NCBI RefSeq assembly: GCF_009734185.1
Contig: NZ_CP046393.1
Span: 426,501 to 490,500, forward strand
Source: Commensalibacter melissae
GTDB lineage: Bacteria > Pseudomonadota > Alphaproteobacteria > Acetobacterales > Acetobacteraceae
Direction: 5' to 3'
Length of the DNA stretch: 64,000 nucleotides
In this document: positions 7,724 through 16,167 of the stretch, piece after piece
How positions within the stretch are numbered: position 1 is the stretch's first letter
How the letters are laid out: every line of letters begins with the position of its first letter
Notes under the pieces: generated by a model
What the model saw: only the letters and a program-made list of their open reading frames with translations
Databases searched by the model: none
Told to the model about the DNA's origin: nothing
Program-made: the position numbers and the translations under genes

Positions 7724-8377
7724 ATGAAATATGAGACATTAGAAAAAAAAATTGATAAAGATTTAAACTGGAGACGAAGAGAATTCATAGAATTATCATT
7801 TATTTTTAATGAGATGGCTAGTGAATATCGTAAGAAAATTATTTTAAAATCTATTATTACTTTAGCTTATGCTAATTGGGAAGGATATATTAAATATTGT
7901 GTTGAGCAATATTTAGAATATATAAATAAAAAAAATCTTTTGTTTAATCAACTTAAGAATAATTTTAAACAAATTTCTTTAGGGAAACATTTTAAAAATA
8001 ATAATAAATATAACTTTGAAGATATAAAAACTCAAAAAAAATTTTATGAATTTTTTATGGAAAATAATGAAGTATTTAAGATTAATCAAGAAAGGATATG
8101 TAAAAATATAGGAAATTTAGATTATGATGCTATAAAAAAAATTTTGATGCAATTAGGATTTCCAGAAAATTTATATTTTAACGAATTAGGCTTTATCAAT
8201 GAACAATTGTTACAACATAGGAATAATATTGCTCATGGAGATAAGAAAAATGAGGATAATATTGATTTTGAAATGATTTACGAACAAATTAAAGATAGAT
8301 TATTAAATATGATGCAACTTTTTCATGATAAAATTCTTGAATATGCAAAAAATGAAAAATTTTTAATCGGCAATTAA
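7724..8377 (+). CDS. HEPN-domain protein (MAE_28990/MAE_18760-like), putative RNase effector
   Basis: A 217-residue, all-alpha-looking protein. The N-terminal part (WRRREFIELSFIF, then ITLAYANWEGYIKYCVEQYL) matches the MAE_28990/MAE_18760-type HEPN family as I know it. The C-terminal HRNNIAHG contains the HEPN ribonuclease motif R-x4-H (Arg166, His171). HEPN proteins are RNases used as toxins or abortive-infection effectors. It follows the DUF262 gene by 29 bases with no terminator between, so the two are likely co-transcribed. Its stop codon overlaps the stop of the convergent methyltransferase gene in a TTAA tetranucleotide. Function in defence is inference from family and context. Confidence 0.8.
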   Translation: MKYETLEKKIDKDLNWRRREFIELSFIFNEMASEYRKKIILKSIITLAYANWEGYIKYCVEQYLEYINKKNLLFNQLKNNFKQISLGKHFKNNNKYNFEDIKTQKKFYEFFMENNEVFKINQERICKNIGNLDYDAIKKILMQLGFPENLYFNELGFINEQLLQHRNNIAHGDKKNEDNIDFEMIYEQIKDRLLNMMQLFHDKILEYAKNEKFLIGN

Positions 8378-9618
8378 AGAGGAATAGATTTAATGGCATT
8401 GACGGTCAAATGTCTCGTTCTAATTTGATCATTTAAAAAATCGTTGGTTTGTTGCGTGGATAATATTTTAAATAAATATTGGCAACTTTTAAAAGTATGA
8501 TCTTTAGGCGTAACAACTATTAAATGATTTTCAACGGCAATAGGTTCTTTTAAATTAATTAGAACTGCTGCTGCTCTGAACTTATCTGAAGGACTAGACG
8601 TCCTTTTAATCAAAATACAAGGTGGTTGAATAACTTTACCTTTAAACGCTCGTCTTTCTGTAATTTTGGTAATTATCGTCCAATTTTTACAGTTTTTAGA
8701 ATGAAAATAAGGGTAATCTTTGCCTTCACATTTATCTCGATACGCTACGAGGGGGCCAATTCTTACATTATATTTTTCTGATAACGATAATGTATTTTTT
8801 TTAATAGGTTTTGTCCATTGAATATGTTTAGTTGAATAGTTTTTTTTCCCAGAAAGTATAAAAACATCTATATCTGCAGTGTTAGAGAAACGACCCCAAA
8901 TATGACAGTTACCTATAAGGTGGCTGGAAACAAAACTACGAAATAATTGATAACGGGAACCGGAACGTAGTATATCAGGAAGAATGGCAACTATCTCACA
9001 GTTTTTCGGTAAAATACGTAAATAATGATCTAAAAATATTCCAGCAGAATTGACTTTACCTTTTTTCCAATAGTTTTTTTGTGGCGAATTGATTTGTAAA
9101 AAAGGGGGATTCATTAATAAATGTGTAACTTTTTTAACCTGTATATCTGAAATCTGCATTGCATCAATCAGTAGAATATTGTGTAAAAAATTACAACCTT
9201 GATGAATACTGCAGTCTAATATGGCACCTCTTCTTAATGCTTCTATAATTAAATTTAATTTTGTGATTTCTATAAATTCTGAATGGATATCATAGCCCCA
9301 AAGAGTTTCCCCCCATTGTTTTAATGTAGAGGATAAATGAGATGTGATTTGTAGGCATCGGGAGGCTTCTATTAGTAGATTACCAGTACCACATGTTGGA
9401 TCAAGGATAATTGAATTATGTGTAATTTGTTTAGAAAATGTGTTAACTGTTACGGTTGCAAGCTTTTGTTCAGTAAAATATGCTCCTAATTTTTTTACAA
9501 ATGAGGTTATTTTTTTTTGTTGAATAATATAATTGATATTATCAAGGGTTATTATATTATTTTTTATATCTAATGATTCTATTGATTGAATTAATTTTTG
9601 AATATAATATTTCATCAT
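8374..9618 (-). CDS. N6-adenine DNA methyltransferase (solitary, no nuclease domain)
   Basis: A 414-residue protein with the gamma-type N6-adenine methylase motif order: GAYFTE (residues 45-50, motif X), DPTCGTGNLL (73-82, SAM-binding motif I) and NPPF (170-173, catalytic motif IV). The C-terminal half (after about 280) would hold target recognition and has no nuclease signature, so it is not a type IIG fusion. ATG codons at positions 1 and 2 are alternative starts. It converges on the HEPN gene with overlapping stop codons and shares its extreme AT richness, so it may belong to the same island, either as a modification enzyme or an independent orphan methylase. Confidence 0.88.
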   Translation of the reverse strand: MMKYYIQKLIQSIESLDIKNNIITLDNINYIIQQKKITSFVKKLGAYFTEQKLATVTVNTFSKQITHNSIILDPTCGTGNLLIEASRCLQITSHLSSTLKQWGETLWGYDIHSEFIEITKLNLIIEALRRGAILDCSIHQGCNFLHNILLIDAMQISDIQVKKVTHLLMNPPFLQINSPQKNYWKKGKVNSAGIFLDHYLRILPKNCEIVAILPDILRSGSRYQLFRSFVSSHLIGNCHIWGRFSNTADIDVFILSGKKNYSTKHIQWTKPIKKNTLSLSEKYNVRIGPLVAYRDKCEGKDYPYFHSKNCKNWTIITKITERRAFKGKVIQPPCILIKRTSSPSDKFRAAAVLINLKEPIAVENHLIVVTPKDHTFKSCQYLFKILSTQQTNDFLNDQIRTRHLTVNAIKSIPL

Positions 9619-9971
9619 TAATTTAGTTTTTTATAAATTATAACCATTAAAAGCTTATAGTTTAGTTTTTAAAATTATAATAAATTTGAAATTCTTTTTA
9701 ATAAAGGAAAAATTTTATGTTAATCAGTGATTGTTATAAATGAAATTATACAACCTGAGTTAAATAATTTACATTATTTGATGTGAAAGAATGATGAATG
9801 ATTACATTTATTACATACAATTTGATAATAAATGATATGCTATAACAAAACTTATTATCTATAATATTATATTAAAAACAATTTATAAATAACAAAAGCA
9901 TTGATTATGATCAATATTAAATACAAATAAAGGGAATTAAACAAGACGACTTTATTTGTATTTAATTAGGT
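9619..9971. other. Intergenic region holding a 14-bp inverted repeat
   Basis: No coding frame is convincing here. The arms AAATACAAATAAAG (9919-9932) and CTTTATTTGTATTT (9950-9963) form a hairpin with a 17-base loop, just downstream of a minus-strand small ORF, for which it could serve as terminator. Confidence 0.5.
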
Positions 9972-10109
9972 TTATTTATTTTTTTTGTTGATTTTGTCAA
10001 CCAAAGGTTTATCAGGAATCAGCTTATCATTTTTATTATTATTGGGCATGTTGTCGGTTTTTTTTGAGGGGGCAATTTTATCTACTTTAGTTTTTTTATT
10101 TTTGGTCAT
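9972..10109 (-). CDS. Possible small Lys-rich basic protein
   Basis: A 45-residue frame on the minus strand, starting MTKNKKTKVDKIAPSKK and ending PLVDKINKKNK, too short for a usual ORF scan. The ATG follows GGGAAAG with 8-base spacing. Composition is extreme (Lys/Asn/Asp), so chance coding in AT-rich DNA is possible. It is followed by a hairpin at 9919-9963. Function is unknown. Confidence 0.35.
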   Translation of the reverse strand: MTKNKKTKVDKIAPSKKTDNMPNNNKNDKLIPDKPLVDKINKKNK

Positions 10110-10146
10110 GATTTGAACTTTCCCAACGAATTAATAGATCAAGAGT

Positions 10147-10296
10147 TTATTTCTGAACTAATGGATGTGTTTTAAAATCAATATCAAAGGACCAGCCATT
10201 CTCCTTTTGTGACAATGTAATTGTGGCCTTGCCCAGTCGGTAAACCAATAGAACAAATAAAGTAAATAAAATAAGTTTTTCCAGTTTTCTTAGCAT
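10147..10296 (-). CDS. Small single-pass membrane protein
   Basis: A 49-residue frame on the minus strand: MLRKLEKLILFTLFVLLVYR has one strong transmembrane helix (about residues 7-19), followed by a hydrophilic tail ending KTHPLVQK. The ATG is preceded by AAGGA at 8 bases. Helix, tail and good ribosome site together make it a credible gene. The family is not recognised. It is on the same strand as the 45-residue ORF downstream and the LysE-type exporter upstream. Confidence 0.5.
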   Translation of the reverse strand: MLRKLEKLILFTLFVLLVYRLGKATITLSQKENGWSFDIDFKTHPLVQK

Positions 10297-10421
10297 AATT
10301 GAATTCCTTATATTATGATACAGTTACATTATAATGCTATTTCGTTAAATTAATAAGTGTTTTATCATTTATATCAAATGAATTACGGTTTTTATTGTGA
10401 TCAATCAGATTTCTGGATTTA

Positions 10422-11039
10422 TCAGTTTGTTGAATGAAAAATTAACATATAGCTCAAGAAAAACATAAGCAATGCAATAAATCCCTCAAGCAATTTCCAG
10501 GTCAGGGGATTTTGAAAAAAAGGTTGTAAAAACTTTGCGCCATATCCAAGCAATGTAAACCAGGTGACACTTGCCATACAGGCCCCCATACCAAAGAACC
10601 ATTTGCCAATACCTGCAAAACGTGTTGAAATGCTGCCGATCAGAATCATTGTATCTAAATAAACATGCGGATTTAAAAAGGTAAACGCCAAACAGGTCAA
10701 TATTATTTTATTTCTGCTTGCCGTTTTTTCTTTTGTCGGATTTAGGGTTTCAACGGTTGACAGAGCTCTTTTGGCTGCCATTAAACCATAGGCAGCCAAA
10801 AACAATGCCCCTCCATAACGGAAGAATTGAAGCAATTGAGGGCAGGTTTGAACAATCTTGCCAATTCCTGCAATGCCTGATGAAATCAGTAAAATATCGG
10901 ACAGGGAACAGATAATGATGATTAAGCCAACAAAATTCTGTTGCAATCCCTGTCGCAGTATAAAGGCATTTTGCGCACCAATTGCCATAATCAGACTGGC
11001 GGTTGTAAGGAAACCAGATATGACAGCTGATAAATTCAT
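10422..11039 (-). CDS. LysE/ArgO-family amino acid exporter
   Basis: A 205-residue, roughly six-helix inner-membrane protein. The N-terminus MNLSAVISGFLTTASLIMAI followed by GAQNAFILRQGL is the signature start of LysE/ArgO exporters of basic amino acids, and a later LNPHVYLDTMILIG stretch is also conserved. The ATG at 11039 is preferred over an upstream TTG at 11066 because it aligns with the family start and has an AGAGA site. No adjacent LysR-type argP/lysG regulator is present. Arginine or lysine are the likely substrates. Confidence 0.9.
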   Translation of the reverse strand: MNLSAVISGFLTTASLIMAIGAQNAFILRQGLQQNFVGLIIIICSLSDILLISSGIAGIGKIVQTCPQLLQFFRYGGALFLAAYGLMAAKRALSTVETLNPTKEKTASRNKIILTCLAFTFLNPHVYLDTMILIGSISTRFAGIGKWFFGMGACMASVTWFTLLGYGAKFLQPFFQNPLTWKLLEGFIALLMFFLSYMLIFHSTN

Positions 11040-11264
11040 GAACGGTCTCTTAAGGATAATAATCAATAGATATAATGATGTATAAAATGAGGTTGGATCT
11101 GGCCAGGATTATATATATTTGGAAAATTTTATCCATGTGTCTAGGTCAAATGAATGAATAAATTTTCAATATTTAGTCGCTCTGGCAGAGGTTTCAAATA
11201 GATCAGATGGATAGGATAAAATGAAATTCAACAGTCAAGTAAAAATAGATAATTTAATAAAAAA

Positions 11265-11311
11265 TATCTATAAATAGTTCTTTAAAAATTTTTACATACA
11301 ATATATAGTAT
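11265..11311 (+). promoter_or_regulatory. Tandem NrdR boxes upstream of nrdD
   Basis: Two 16-base sites match the NrdR consensus acaCwAtATaTwGtgt. 11296-11311 is ATACAATATATAGTAT (14 of 16, palindromic). 11265-11280 is TATCTATAAATAGTTC (core C-w-A-t-A-x-a-T-w-G conserved). The equivalent C residues are 31 bases apart, the spacing typical of paired NrdR boxes. NrdR represses ribonucleotide reductase operons when (d)ATP is plentiful, so this pair likely controls nrdD-nrdG. The rest of the 11040-11492 gap contains no gene; a leader of about 180 bases separates the boxes from the start codon. Confidence 0.7.
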
Positions 11312-11492
11312 TAAAGAAAGGTTTCGAAAATATTTATATAAAATGGTTCAATTGTTTTTTGAGTTATTTTTCTGGTGAATTCGGTAGACTTGAATATGCA
11401 AAGTAAGCCTGTTTGAATTTTTAGTTTCGATCCCACAAAATAGGAATTGATTAACTGTAGAGTAAAATAAATACCAGGGAGTTGTTTGGAAT

Positions 11493-13541
11493 ATGTTAAC
11501 GCGTGATGAAGATGTCAAAATTGCGATGAAGCCTGTTCTAAGCACTCAGAAACCTGATCCGGTGTTCTCAAATGAAACTGGATTGATGGATATTTACAAG
11601 AAATTGACTTTTACAGCGGCCCAGGATGAAGATATTAAGCGGGAAAATGCAAATATTGATGGGGATACCGCCATGGGCACAATGTTGAAATACGGTTCCG
11701 AAGGATCAAAATTCTTTATAGATCAATACATATTGCCTGAAAAAATTGCACATGCCCATCAGAATGGTGACATTCATATTCATGACAAGGATTTTTACAT
11801 GTTGACCGAAACATGTTGTCAGATTGATTTGATTAAATTGTTCAAAAAAGGCTTTTCAACGGGGCATGGTTATTTAAGGGAACCTAATTCAATCGAGAGT
11901 TATTCAGCGCTTGCCTGTATTGCCATTCAGGCCAATCAAAATGAAATGCATGGAGGGCAAAGTGTTCCCAACTTTGATTATGCAATGGCGGATGGAGTTA
12001 AAAAGACATTCAGACAAGAATTTTGGAAGGTTTTTTCAATTTTTTTGCAAATCGAAACACAATTGGGAAATGTGGAAATTGATGTTTTTCAAGATCAGGT
12101 TGAGCATCGGATAGGTGTTATTGGCCTTCAATTTTTAGAATCTTATGGAGAAAAATTATATCAATTTGAGAATTTGGGTGTTGATTTAGAAATAATAAGG
12201 AAAGCTTATAACTTTGCATGTAAAAAAGCGCTCGGTACAACAGAGAGACGCACTTATCAGGCGATGGAAGCGTTTATACATAATCTGAACACAATGAATT
12301 CACGTGCTGGGGCACAGGTTCCCTTTAGTTCAATTAATTATGGATCGGATACTTCTGAAGAAGGTCGCATGGCTATTCGAAATCTTCTGCTGGCAACAAA
12401 AGCGGGGCTCGGTAATGGTGAGACGCCTATTTTCCCTGTCCAGATTTTTAAAGTAAAGGAAGGAATTAATTTTAATCCAATAGATAAAAACTATGATCTA
12501 TTCAAATTGGCGATGGAAACGTCCGCTTTACGTCTTTTTCCAAATTTCAGTTTTATCGATGCTCCTTTTAATAAAGTGTTTTATAAACAGGGTGATTATA
12601 AAACGGAAGTTGCATATATGGGATGTCGTACACGTGTTTTGGGAAATGTTTATGATCCGGACAGACAAACAATATGTGGCCGCGGAAATTTAAGCTTTAC
12701 GTCAATCAATTTGCCACGGTTAGCTCTGAAGGCAAAAGGTAATACAGATTTATTTTTTCAGTTGCTTGATGAAATGATTCATCTATCTTTTCGTCAACTT
12801 ATACATCGGTTTCAAATTCAATGTCGTAAGAAAGTGAAAAATTACCCTTTTTTAATGGGACAAGGGATATGGATAGATTCAGAAAATTTATCAGAAAATG
12901 ATGAAGTTGCTGAAGTTCTAAAGCATGGCACTTTAACGATTGGTTTTATTGGTTTGGCTGAAACCCTGAAAGCTTTGGTGGGTTTTCATCACGGGGAAAG
13001 TGAGATTGCGCAGGAATTAGGGCTAAAAATTGTCAGTCATATGCGTAAAAAAACAGATGAGGTGGCAAAAAGAACAAAACTTAATTTTTCATTGATTGCC
13101 ACGCCTGCCGAGGGTCTAAGTGGCCGTTTTGTCCTTATGGATCGTGAAAAATATGGTGTCATATCTGGAGTGACAGATCGGGATTATTATACGAATTCTT
13201 TTCATGTTCCTGTTTATTATCCAGTAAAAGCGCATGAAAAAATTCGACTTGAAGCGCCCTATCATGAATTAACCAATGGTGGTCACATAACTTATATCGA
13301 ACTTGATGGTGATATATATAAAAATTTGGATGCGTTTGAAATAATTATCCGTTACATGAAACAATCTGGAATTGGTTATGGGGCGATTAATCATCCTTTA
13401 GATAGAGATCCTGTCTGTGGGTATGTTGGTGTTATTGATAATGAATGCCCACGTTGCGGGCGTAAAGATGGTGAGGCGGTCAGTATCGCGAAATTGAACG
13501 AATTAAGACAGATTTATTCGAATGTTCCAGATTATAATTAG
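11493..13541 (+). CDS. nrdD: Anaerobic ribonucleoside-triphosphate reductase, catalytic part lacking the glycyl-radical domain
   Basis: This 682-residue class III RNR body reduces NTPs to dNTPs under anaerobiosis. Recognisable parts are HAHQNGDIHIHDKDFY, NTMNSRAGAQVPFSS, MGCRTRV (active-site Cys region), GRGNLSFTSINLPRLAL and GFIGLAETLKAL. There is no N-terminal ATP-cone. The expected C-terminal RxxGY glycyl-radical motif is absent: the chain ends after a zinc-like CGYVGVIDNECPRCGR segment plus about 27 residues at a TAG. In that segment three Cys remain, and Asp stands where the first Cys of the usual CxxC pair would be. The missing domain lies in the next ORF, in the same frame, four codons downstream. 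Confidence 0.93.
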   Translation: MLTRDEDVKIAMKPVLSTQKPDPVFSNETGLMDIYKKLTFTAAQDEDIKRENANIDGDTAMGTMLKYGSEGSKFFIDQYILPEKIAHAHQNGDIHIHDKDFYMLTETCCQIDLIKLFKKGFSTGHGYLREPNSIESYSALACIAIQANQNEMHGGQSVPNFDYAMADGVKKTFRQEFWKVFSIFLQIETQLGNVEIDVFQDQVEHRIGVIGLQFLESYGEKLYQFENLGVDLEIIRKAYNFACKKALGTTERRTYQAMEAFIHNLNTMNSRAGAQVPFSSINYGSDTSEEGRMAIRNLLLATKAGLGNGETPIFPVQIFKVKEGINFNPIDKNYDLFKLAMETSALRLFPNFSFIDAPFNKVFYKQGDYKTEVAYMGCRTRVLGNVYDPDRQTICGRGNLSFTSINLPRLALKAKGNTDLFFQLLDEMIHLSFRQLIHRFQIQCRKKVKNYPFLMGQGIWIDSENLSENDEVAEVLKHGTLTIGFIGLAETLKALVGFHHGESEIAQELGLKIVSHMRKKTDEVAKRTKLNFSLIATPAEGLSGRFVLMDREKYGVISGVTDRDYYTNSFHVPVYYPVKAHEKIRLEAPYHELTNGGHITYIELDGDIYKNLDAFEIIIRYMKQSGIGYGAINHPLDRDPVCGYVGVIDNECPRCGRKDGEAVSIAKLNELRQIYSNVPDYN

Positions 13542-13553
13542 AAAGGGTTAATA

Positions 13554-13736
13554 ATGGGCAAATGCAATATGGTTAAACCTAAAGAACATGTTCAAAAAAA
13601 ATTCAAAATGGTGGGAAAAGATATAAGTTTTGCTAGGACACGCCGTATAACGGGATATTTGGTTGGTACATTGGACCGTTTTAATAATGCCAAACGTGCA
13701 GAAGAAAAAGATCGTGTCAAGCATGGCTGTAGCTAA
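13554..13736 (+). CDS. Stand-alone glycyl-radical domain of anaerobic ribonucleotide reductase
   Basis: A 60-residue protein. RRITGYLVGTLDRFNNAKRA followed by EEKDRVKHG is the C-terminal glycyl-radical domain of NrdD enzymes, with Gly34 as the expected radical site. In relatives this is fused to the reductase body. Here it has its own ATG and ribosome site (GAAAGGG, 6 bases before), and lies in the same frame as nrdD separated by TAG plus four sense codons. It could work in trans, as GrcA/YfiD does for pyruvate formate-lyase, or be joined by amber readthrough. It overlaps nrdG by 14 bases. The N-terminal 25 residues are Lys-rich and unassigned. Confidence 0.85.
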   Translation: MGKCNMVKPKEHVQKKFKMVGKDISFARTRRITGYLVGTLDRFNNAKRAEEKDRVKHGCS

Positions 13737-14229
13737 ACTGCGTATCAGTGGTATAGAAGCAGAATCTATCGTGGATGGGCCTGGGTTGAGGTATGTTGTT
13801 TTCACCCAGGGTTGCCCTCATCAATGTATCGGATGCCATAATCCTGAAACACATGCACTAAACAGTGGTTATGAAATTTCTATTCAAGAAATTATCAATG
13901 ACTTTTTGAATAATCCACTTTTATCAGGCATGACGTTTTCGGGTGGGGAACCGTTTTTGCAGGCGGAAAGTCTTGTTTTACTTGCCAATATTGTAAAGAA
14001 AACAGGAAAAACGCTGGTTACCTATACGGGTTATACGTATGAACGATTATTGGAACTGGGAAAATGTAATCCTTCAATTATCCATTTATTGGAATTGATT
14101 GATATTTTGATTGACGGTCCATTTCAGATCAGTCAACGGGATTTGCAATTGTCTTTTCGAGGCAGTGCCAATCAAAGAATTCTATATAGAATGGATCGGC
14201 AACGAATAAAAGATCAATTAAAATATTGA
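13723..14229 (+). CDS. nrdG: Anaerobic ribonucleotide reductase activating protein (radical SAM)
   Basis: A 168-residue radical SAM activase that installs the glycyl radical on NrdD. The cluster motif C-x3-C-x2-C is in QGCPHQCIGCHNPETH, and the SAM-binding SGGEPF follows. The ATG at 13723 (MAVAKLRISGI) fits the family N-terminus; the longer frame from 13663 runs through the glycyl-domain gene and was rejected. The 14-base overlap with the glycyl-radical ORF implies translational coupling. It is the last gene of the nrdD operon. Confidence 0.93.
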   Translation: MAVAKLRISGIEAESIVDGPGLRYVVFTQGCPHQCIGCHNPETHALNSGYEISIQEIINDFLNNPLLSGMTFSGGEPFLQAESLVLLANIVKKTGKTLVTYTGYTYERLLELGKCNPSIIHLLELIDILIDGPFQISQRDLQLSFRGSANQRILYRMDRQRIKDQLKY

Positions 14230-14243
14230 TTTAAATTAATGAA

Positions 14244-14277
14244 AAATGATCCTCGATAGATGGATAAAGGATCATTT
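14244..14277. terminator. Hairpin between convergent nrdG and cynS
   Basis: AAATGATCCT (14244-14253) pairs with AGGATCATTT (14268-14277) around a 14-base loop. No long T-run follows, so efficiency is uncertain. The position between convergent genes favours a bidirectional terminator. Confidence 0.5.
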
Positions 14278-14306
14278 ATAGTACAATACTGATATTTTTG
14301 AAAAAT

Positions 14307-14750
14307 CTAGTATTTTTTATAAGGTAAGAATTTACCGCTAAGTTGAATATTAACACGATCTCCATTGGGATTAGGTTCTCTGGTTATATTCATTGAAAAA
14401 TCAATGGCGCTCATTATACCATCTCCAAATTCTTCGTGAATAAGTTCCTTGATGGCTGATCCATATACATTAATTAGTTCATAAAAACGATATATTGTTG
14501 GATCAGAAGGAATGGCAGTTGGAAGGCTTCCTCTATTAGGTGGAACGGTTAACCAATTGGTTTCCTCCTCTGTCAAATCAAAAATAGAAGCGATCAGAAC
14601 GGCCTGTTCTTTATTTAAAGGCATTTGGCCGAGACAAGCGGCTGTAACATATTCCTTACTTAATCCTAAGGTTTCGGCAACAAAAGACCATTTGATGTCT
14701 TTACTAATTTTGGTTTGAATTATTTTTTCTGTGATTTGTAGACGGTTCAT
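14307..14750 (-). CDS. cynS: Cyanate hydratase (cyanase)
   Basis: A 147-residue cytoplasmic enzyme that converts cyanate and bicarbonate to carbamate and CO2, releasing ammonia. The N-terminal helical DNA-binding-like domain is followed by the conserved catalytic segment: YRFYE carries Arg and Glu equivalent to R96/E99 of the E. coli enzyme, and GIMSAIDF carries the catalytic Ser. The C-terminus (LSGKFLPYKKY) is typical. The ATG at 14750 is preceded by GGAAA; an in-frame TTG at 14762 is less likely. No cynT/cynX neighbours. Confidence 0.95.
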   Translation of the reverse strand: MNRLQITEKIIQTKISKDIKWSFVAETLGLSKEYVTAACLGQMPLNKEQAVLIASIFDLTEEETNWLTVPPNRGSLPTAIPSDPTIYRFYELINVYGSAIKELIHEEFGDGIMSAIDFSMNITREPNPNGDRVNIQLSGKFLPYKKY

Positions 14751-15041
14751 GATAATTTCCAAATAAAAAATGTTACATTGAGTTGAATATTCTTAAATTT
14801 GATAATTTAATGACATGTGATATTTGGATATTTTAATTTTACTATCAATAGTTTTAAAGTATATATTTTATTTTTTGTTATAATTATGTGTTATAATTTT
14901 CAATTTATAATTATTTAATTAATATTAAATTTTATTTATTTATTGTTCATATTCACTTTCTTGTTCCTTTTCTATTTATCCATTTCATATGATAATCAGT
15001 TGAATATTGATTATGAGATCAATTTATATAAGGTAGGATAA
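14751..15041. other. Upstream region between divergent cynS and thiO
   Basis: Very AT-rich, with no gene. I looked for TPP-riboswitch landmarks (CTGAGA and ACCTGATCTGGATAATGCCAGCG-like strings) before thiO and did not find them. A ribosome site AGGTAGGA precedes the thiO ATG. Confidence 0.5.
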
Positions 15042-15962
15042 ATGGCTTATTGGTCTATTCTTGGTAGTGGTGTTACAGGATTGTGTATTGCAACAGCTTT
15101 ATATGAAAAGGGTGAAAAAATAGAGGTTGTTGAAAATCCAAATATTCAAGCCGCATCATATTTTGCCGGCGGTATGTTGGCACCATTTTGTGAAGGGGAA
15201 AGTGCACCAGATATTGTCGTAAAAAATGGACAATTATCTGTTGAGTGGTGGGATAATCATGTCAGCAATGTAAAAAAAACCGGAACTATTGTCATTGCGC
15301 CGCCTCGAGATATGTCTGAATTAAGACGGTTTGCCAATATGACCATTTGTCATGAATGGGTTGATCCAGGTAAGATAGAAAAAGATTTGAAGGGTCGTTT
15401 TTCTGAGGGGCTGTTTTTTCCTTCTGAGGCTTTTATCGATCCTCGCTTGGCCTTGCAGGAACTAAAAGAAAATTTAAAAAATAAGGGCGTTAGTTTTCAT
15501 ACGGGTTCGCCCAAAGGAAAGATCATTGATTGTACTGGTATGGCGGCAACCAGTTCGTTAAAAAATTTACGGGCTGTTCGTGGTGAAATGCTGATTTTTG
15601 AATGCCACGAAGTTAATTTTTTACGTCCAATTCGTTTATTGCATCCGCGATTTCCCTGTTATCTTGTACCTCGTGCAAATGGCCGATTTATGGTAGGGGC
15701 AACAATGGTGGAAAGCAATGATGATAGTCCCATAAGTGCTAGGGCCCTGATAGAAATGCTGAGTTCAGTATATGCAATTCATCCTGCCTTTGCTGAAGCA
15801 AGAATTGTAGAAACAGGAACAGGATGCAGACCCTCCTTTCCTGATAATATTCCACAAATTATTGAACAGGATGGTAAATTTTATATCAATGGCATGTATC
15901 GACATGGCTTTTTACTTGCTCCGGTTCTGGCATTAGATTTCGTGAGGAAAATTTTGGGATAA
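15042..15962 (+). CDS. thiO: Glycine oxidase-type FAD enzyme of thiazole synthesis
   Basis: A 306-residue protein with an N-terminal Rossmann FAD motif (ILGSGVTGLCIATAL) and the DAO-type segment YFAGGMLAPFCEGE. The C-terminus GMYRHGFLLAPVLAL is the conserved second FAD-contact region. ThiO oxidises glycine to the imine used by ThiG for the thiazole ring. It is first in a five-gene operon with thiS, whose ATG overlaps its TAA by one base. Good AGGTAGGA ribosome site before the ATG. Confidence 0.92.
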   Translation: MAYWSILGSGVTGLCIATALYEKGEKIEVVENPNIQAASYFAGGMLAPFCEGESAPDIVVKNGQLSVEWWDNHVSNVKKTGTIVIAPPRDMSELRRFANMTICHEWVDPGKIEKDLKGRFSEGLFFPSEAFIDPRLALQELKENLKNKGVSFHTGSPKGKIIDCTGMAATSSLKNLRAVRGEMLIFECHEVNFLRPIRLLHPRFPCYLVPRANGRFMVGATMVESNDDSPISARALIEMLSSVYAIHPAFAEARIVETGTGCRPSFPDNIPQIIEQDGKFYINGMYRHGFLLAPVLALDFVRKILG

Positions 15963-16165
15963 TGAAAATGAAGTTATATTTAAATGGCGAATTCATTACA
16001 ACACAGGTAAAGACTTTGGCAGATTTGCTGAAGGAAAAAAATATAGAGGTATCTTGTGTTGCCAGTGCGATCGACGGAAATTTTATTCCTCGGGCACGTT
16101 ATGAGGAGACCCAGCTACAGGAAAATATGAAAATCGAAGTTGTATCACCAATGCAGGGAGGTTAG
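15962..16165 (+). CDS. thiS: Sulfur carrier protein ThiS
   Basis: A 67-residue ubiquitin-fold sulfur carrier ending in VSPMQGG. The C-terminal Gly-Gly is adenylated by ThiF and thiocarboxylated before donating sulfur to ThiG. It begins [19 protein letters not shown], the usual beta-hairpin and helix. The start overlaps thiO by one base (TAATG). Confidence 0.93.
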   Translation: MKMKLYLNGEFITTQVKTLADLLKEKNIEVSCVASAIDGNFIPRARYEETQLQENMKIEVVSPMQGG

Positions 16166-16167
16166 TT

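Noticed and set aside
14751-15041. TPP riboswitch before thiO
   Set aside because: The conserved TPP-riboswitch strings are not visible; a covariance scan would settle it.
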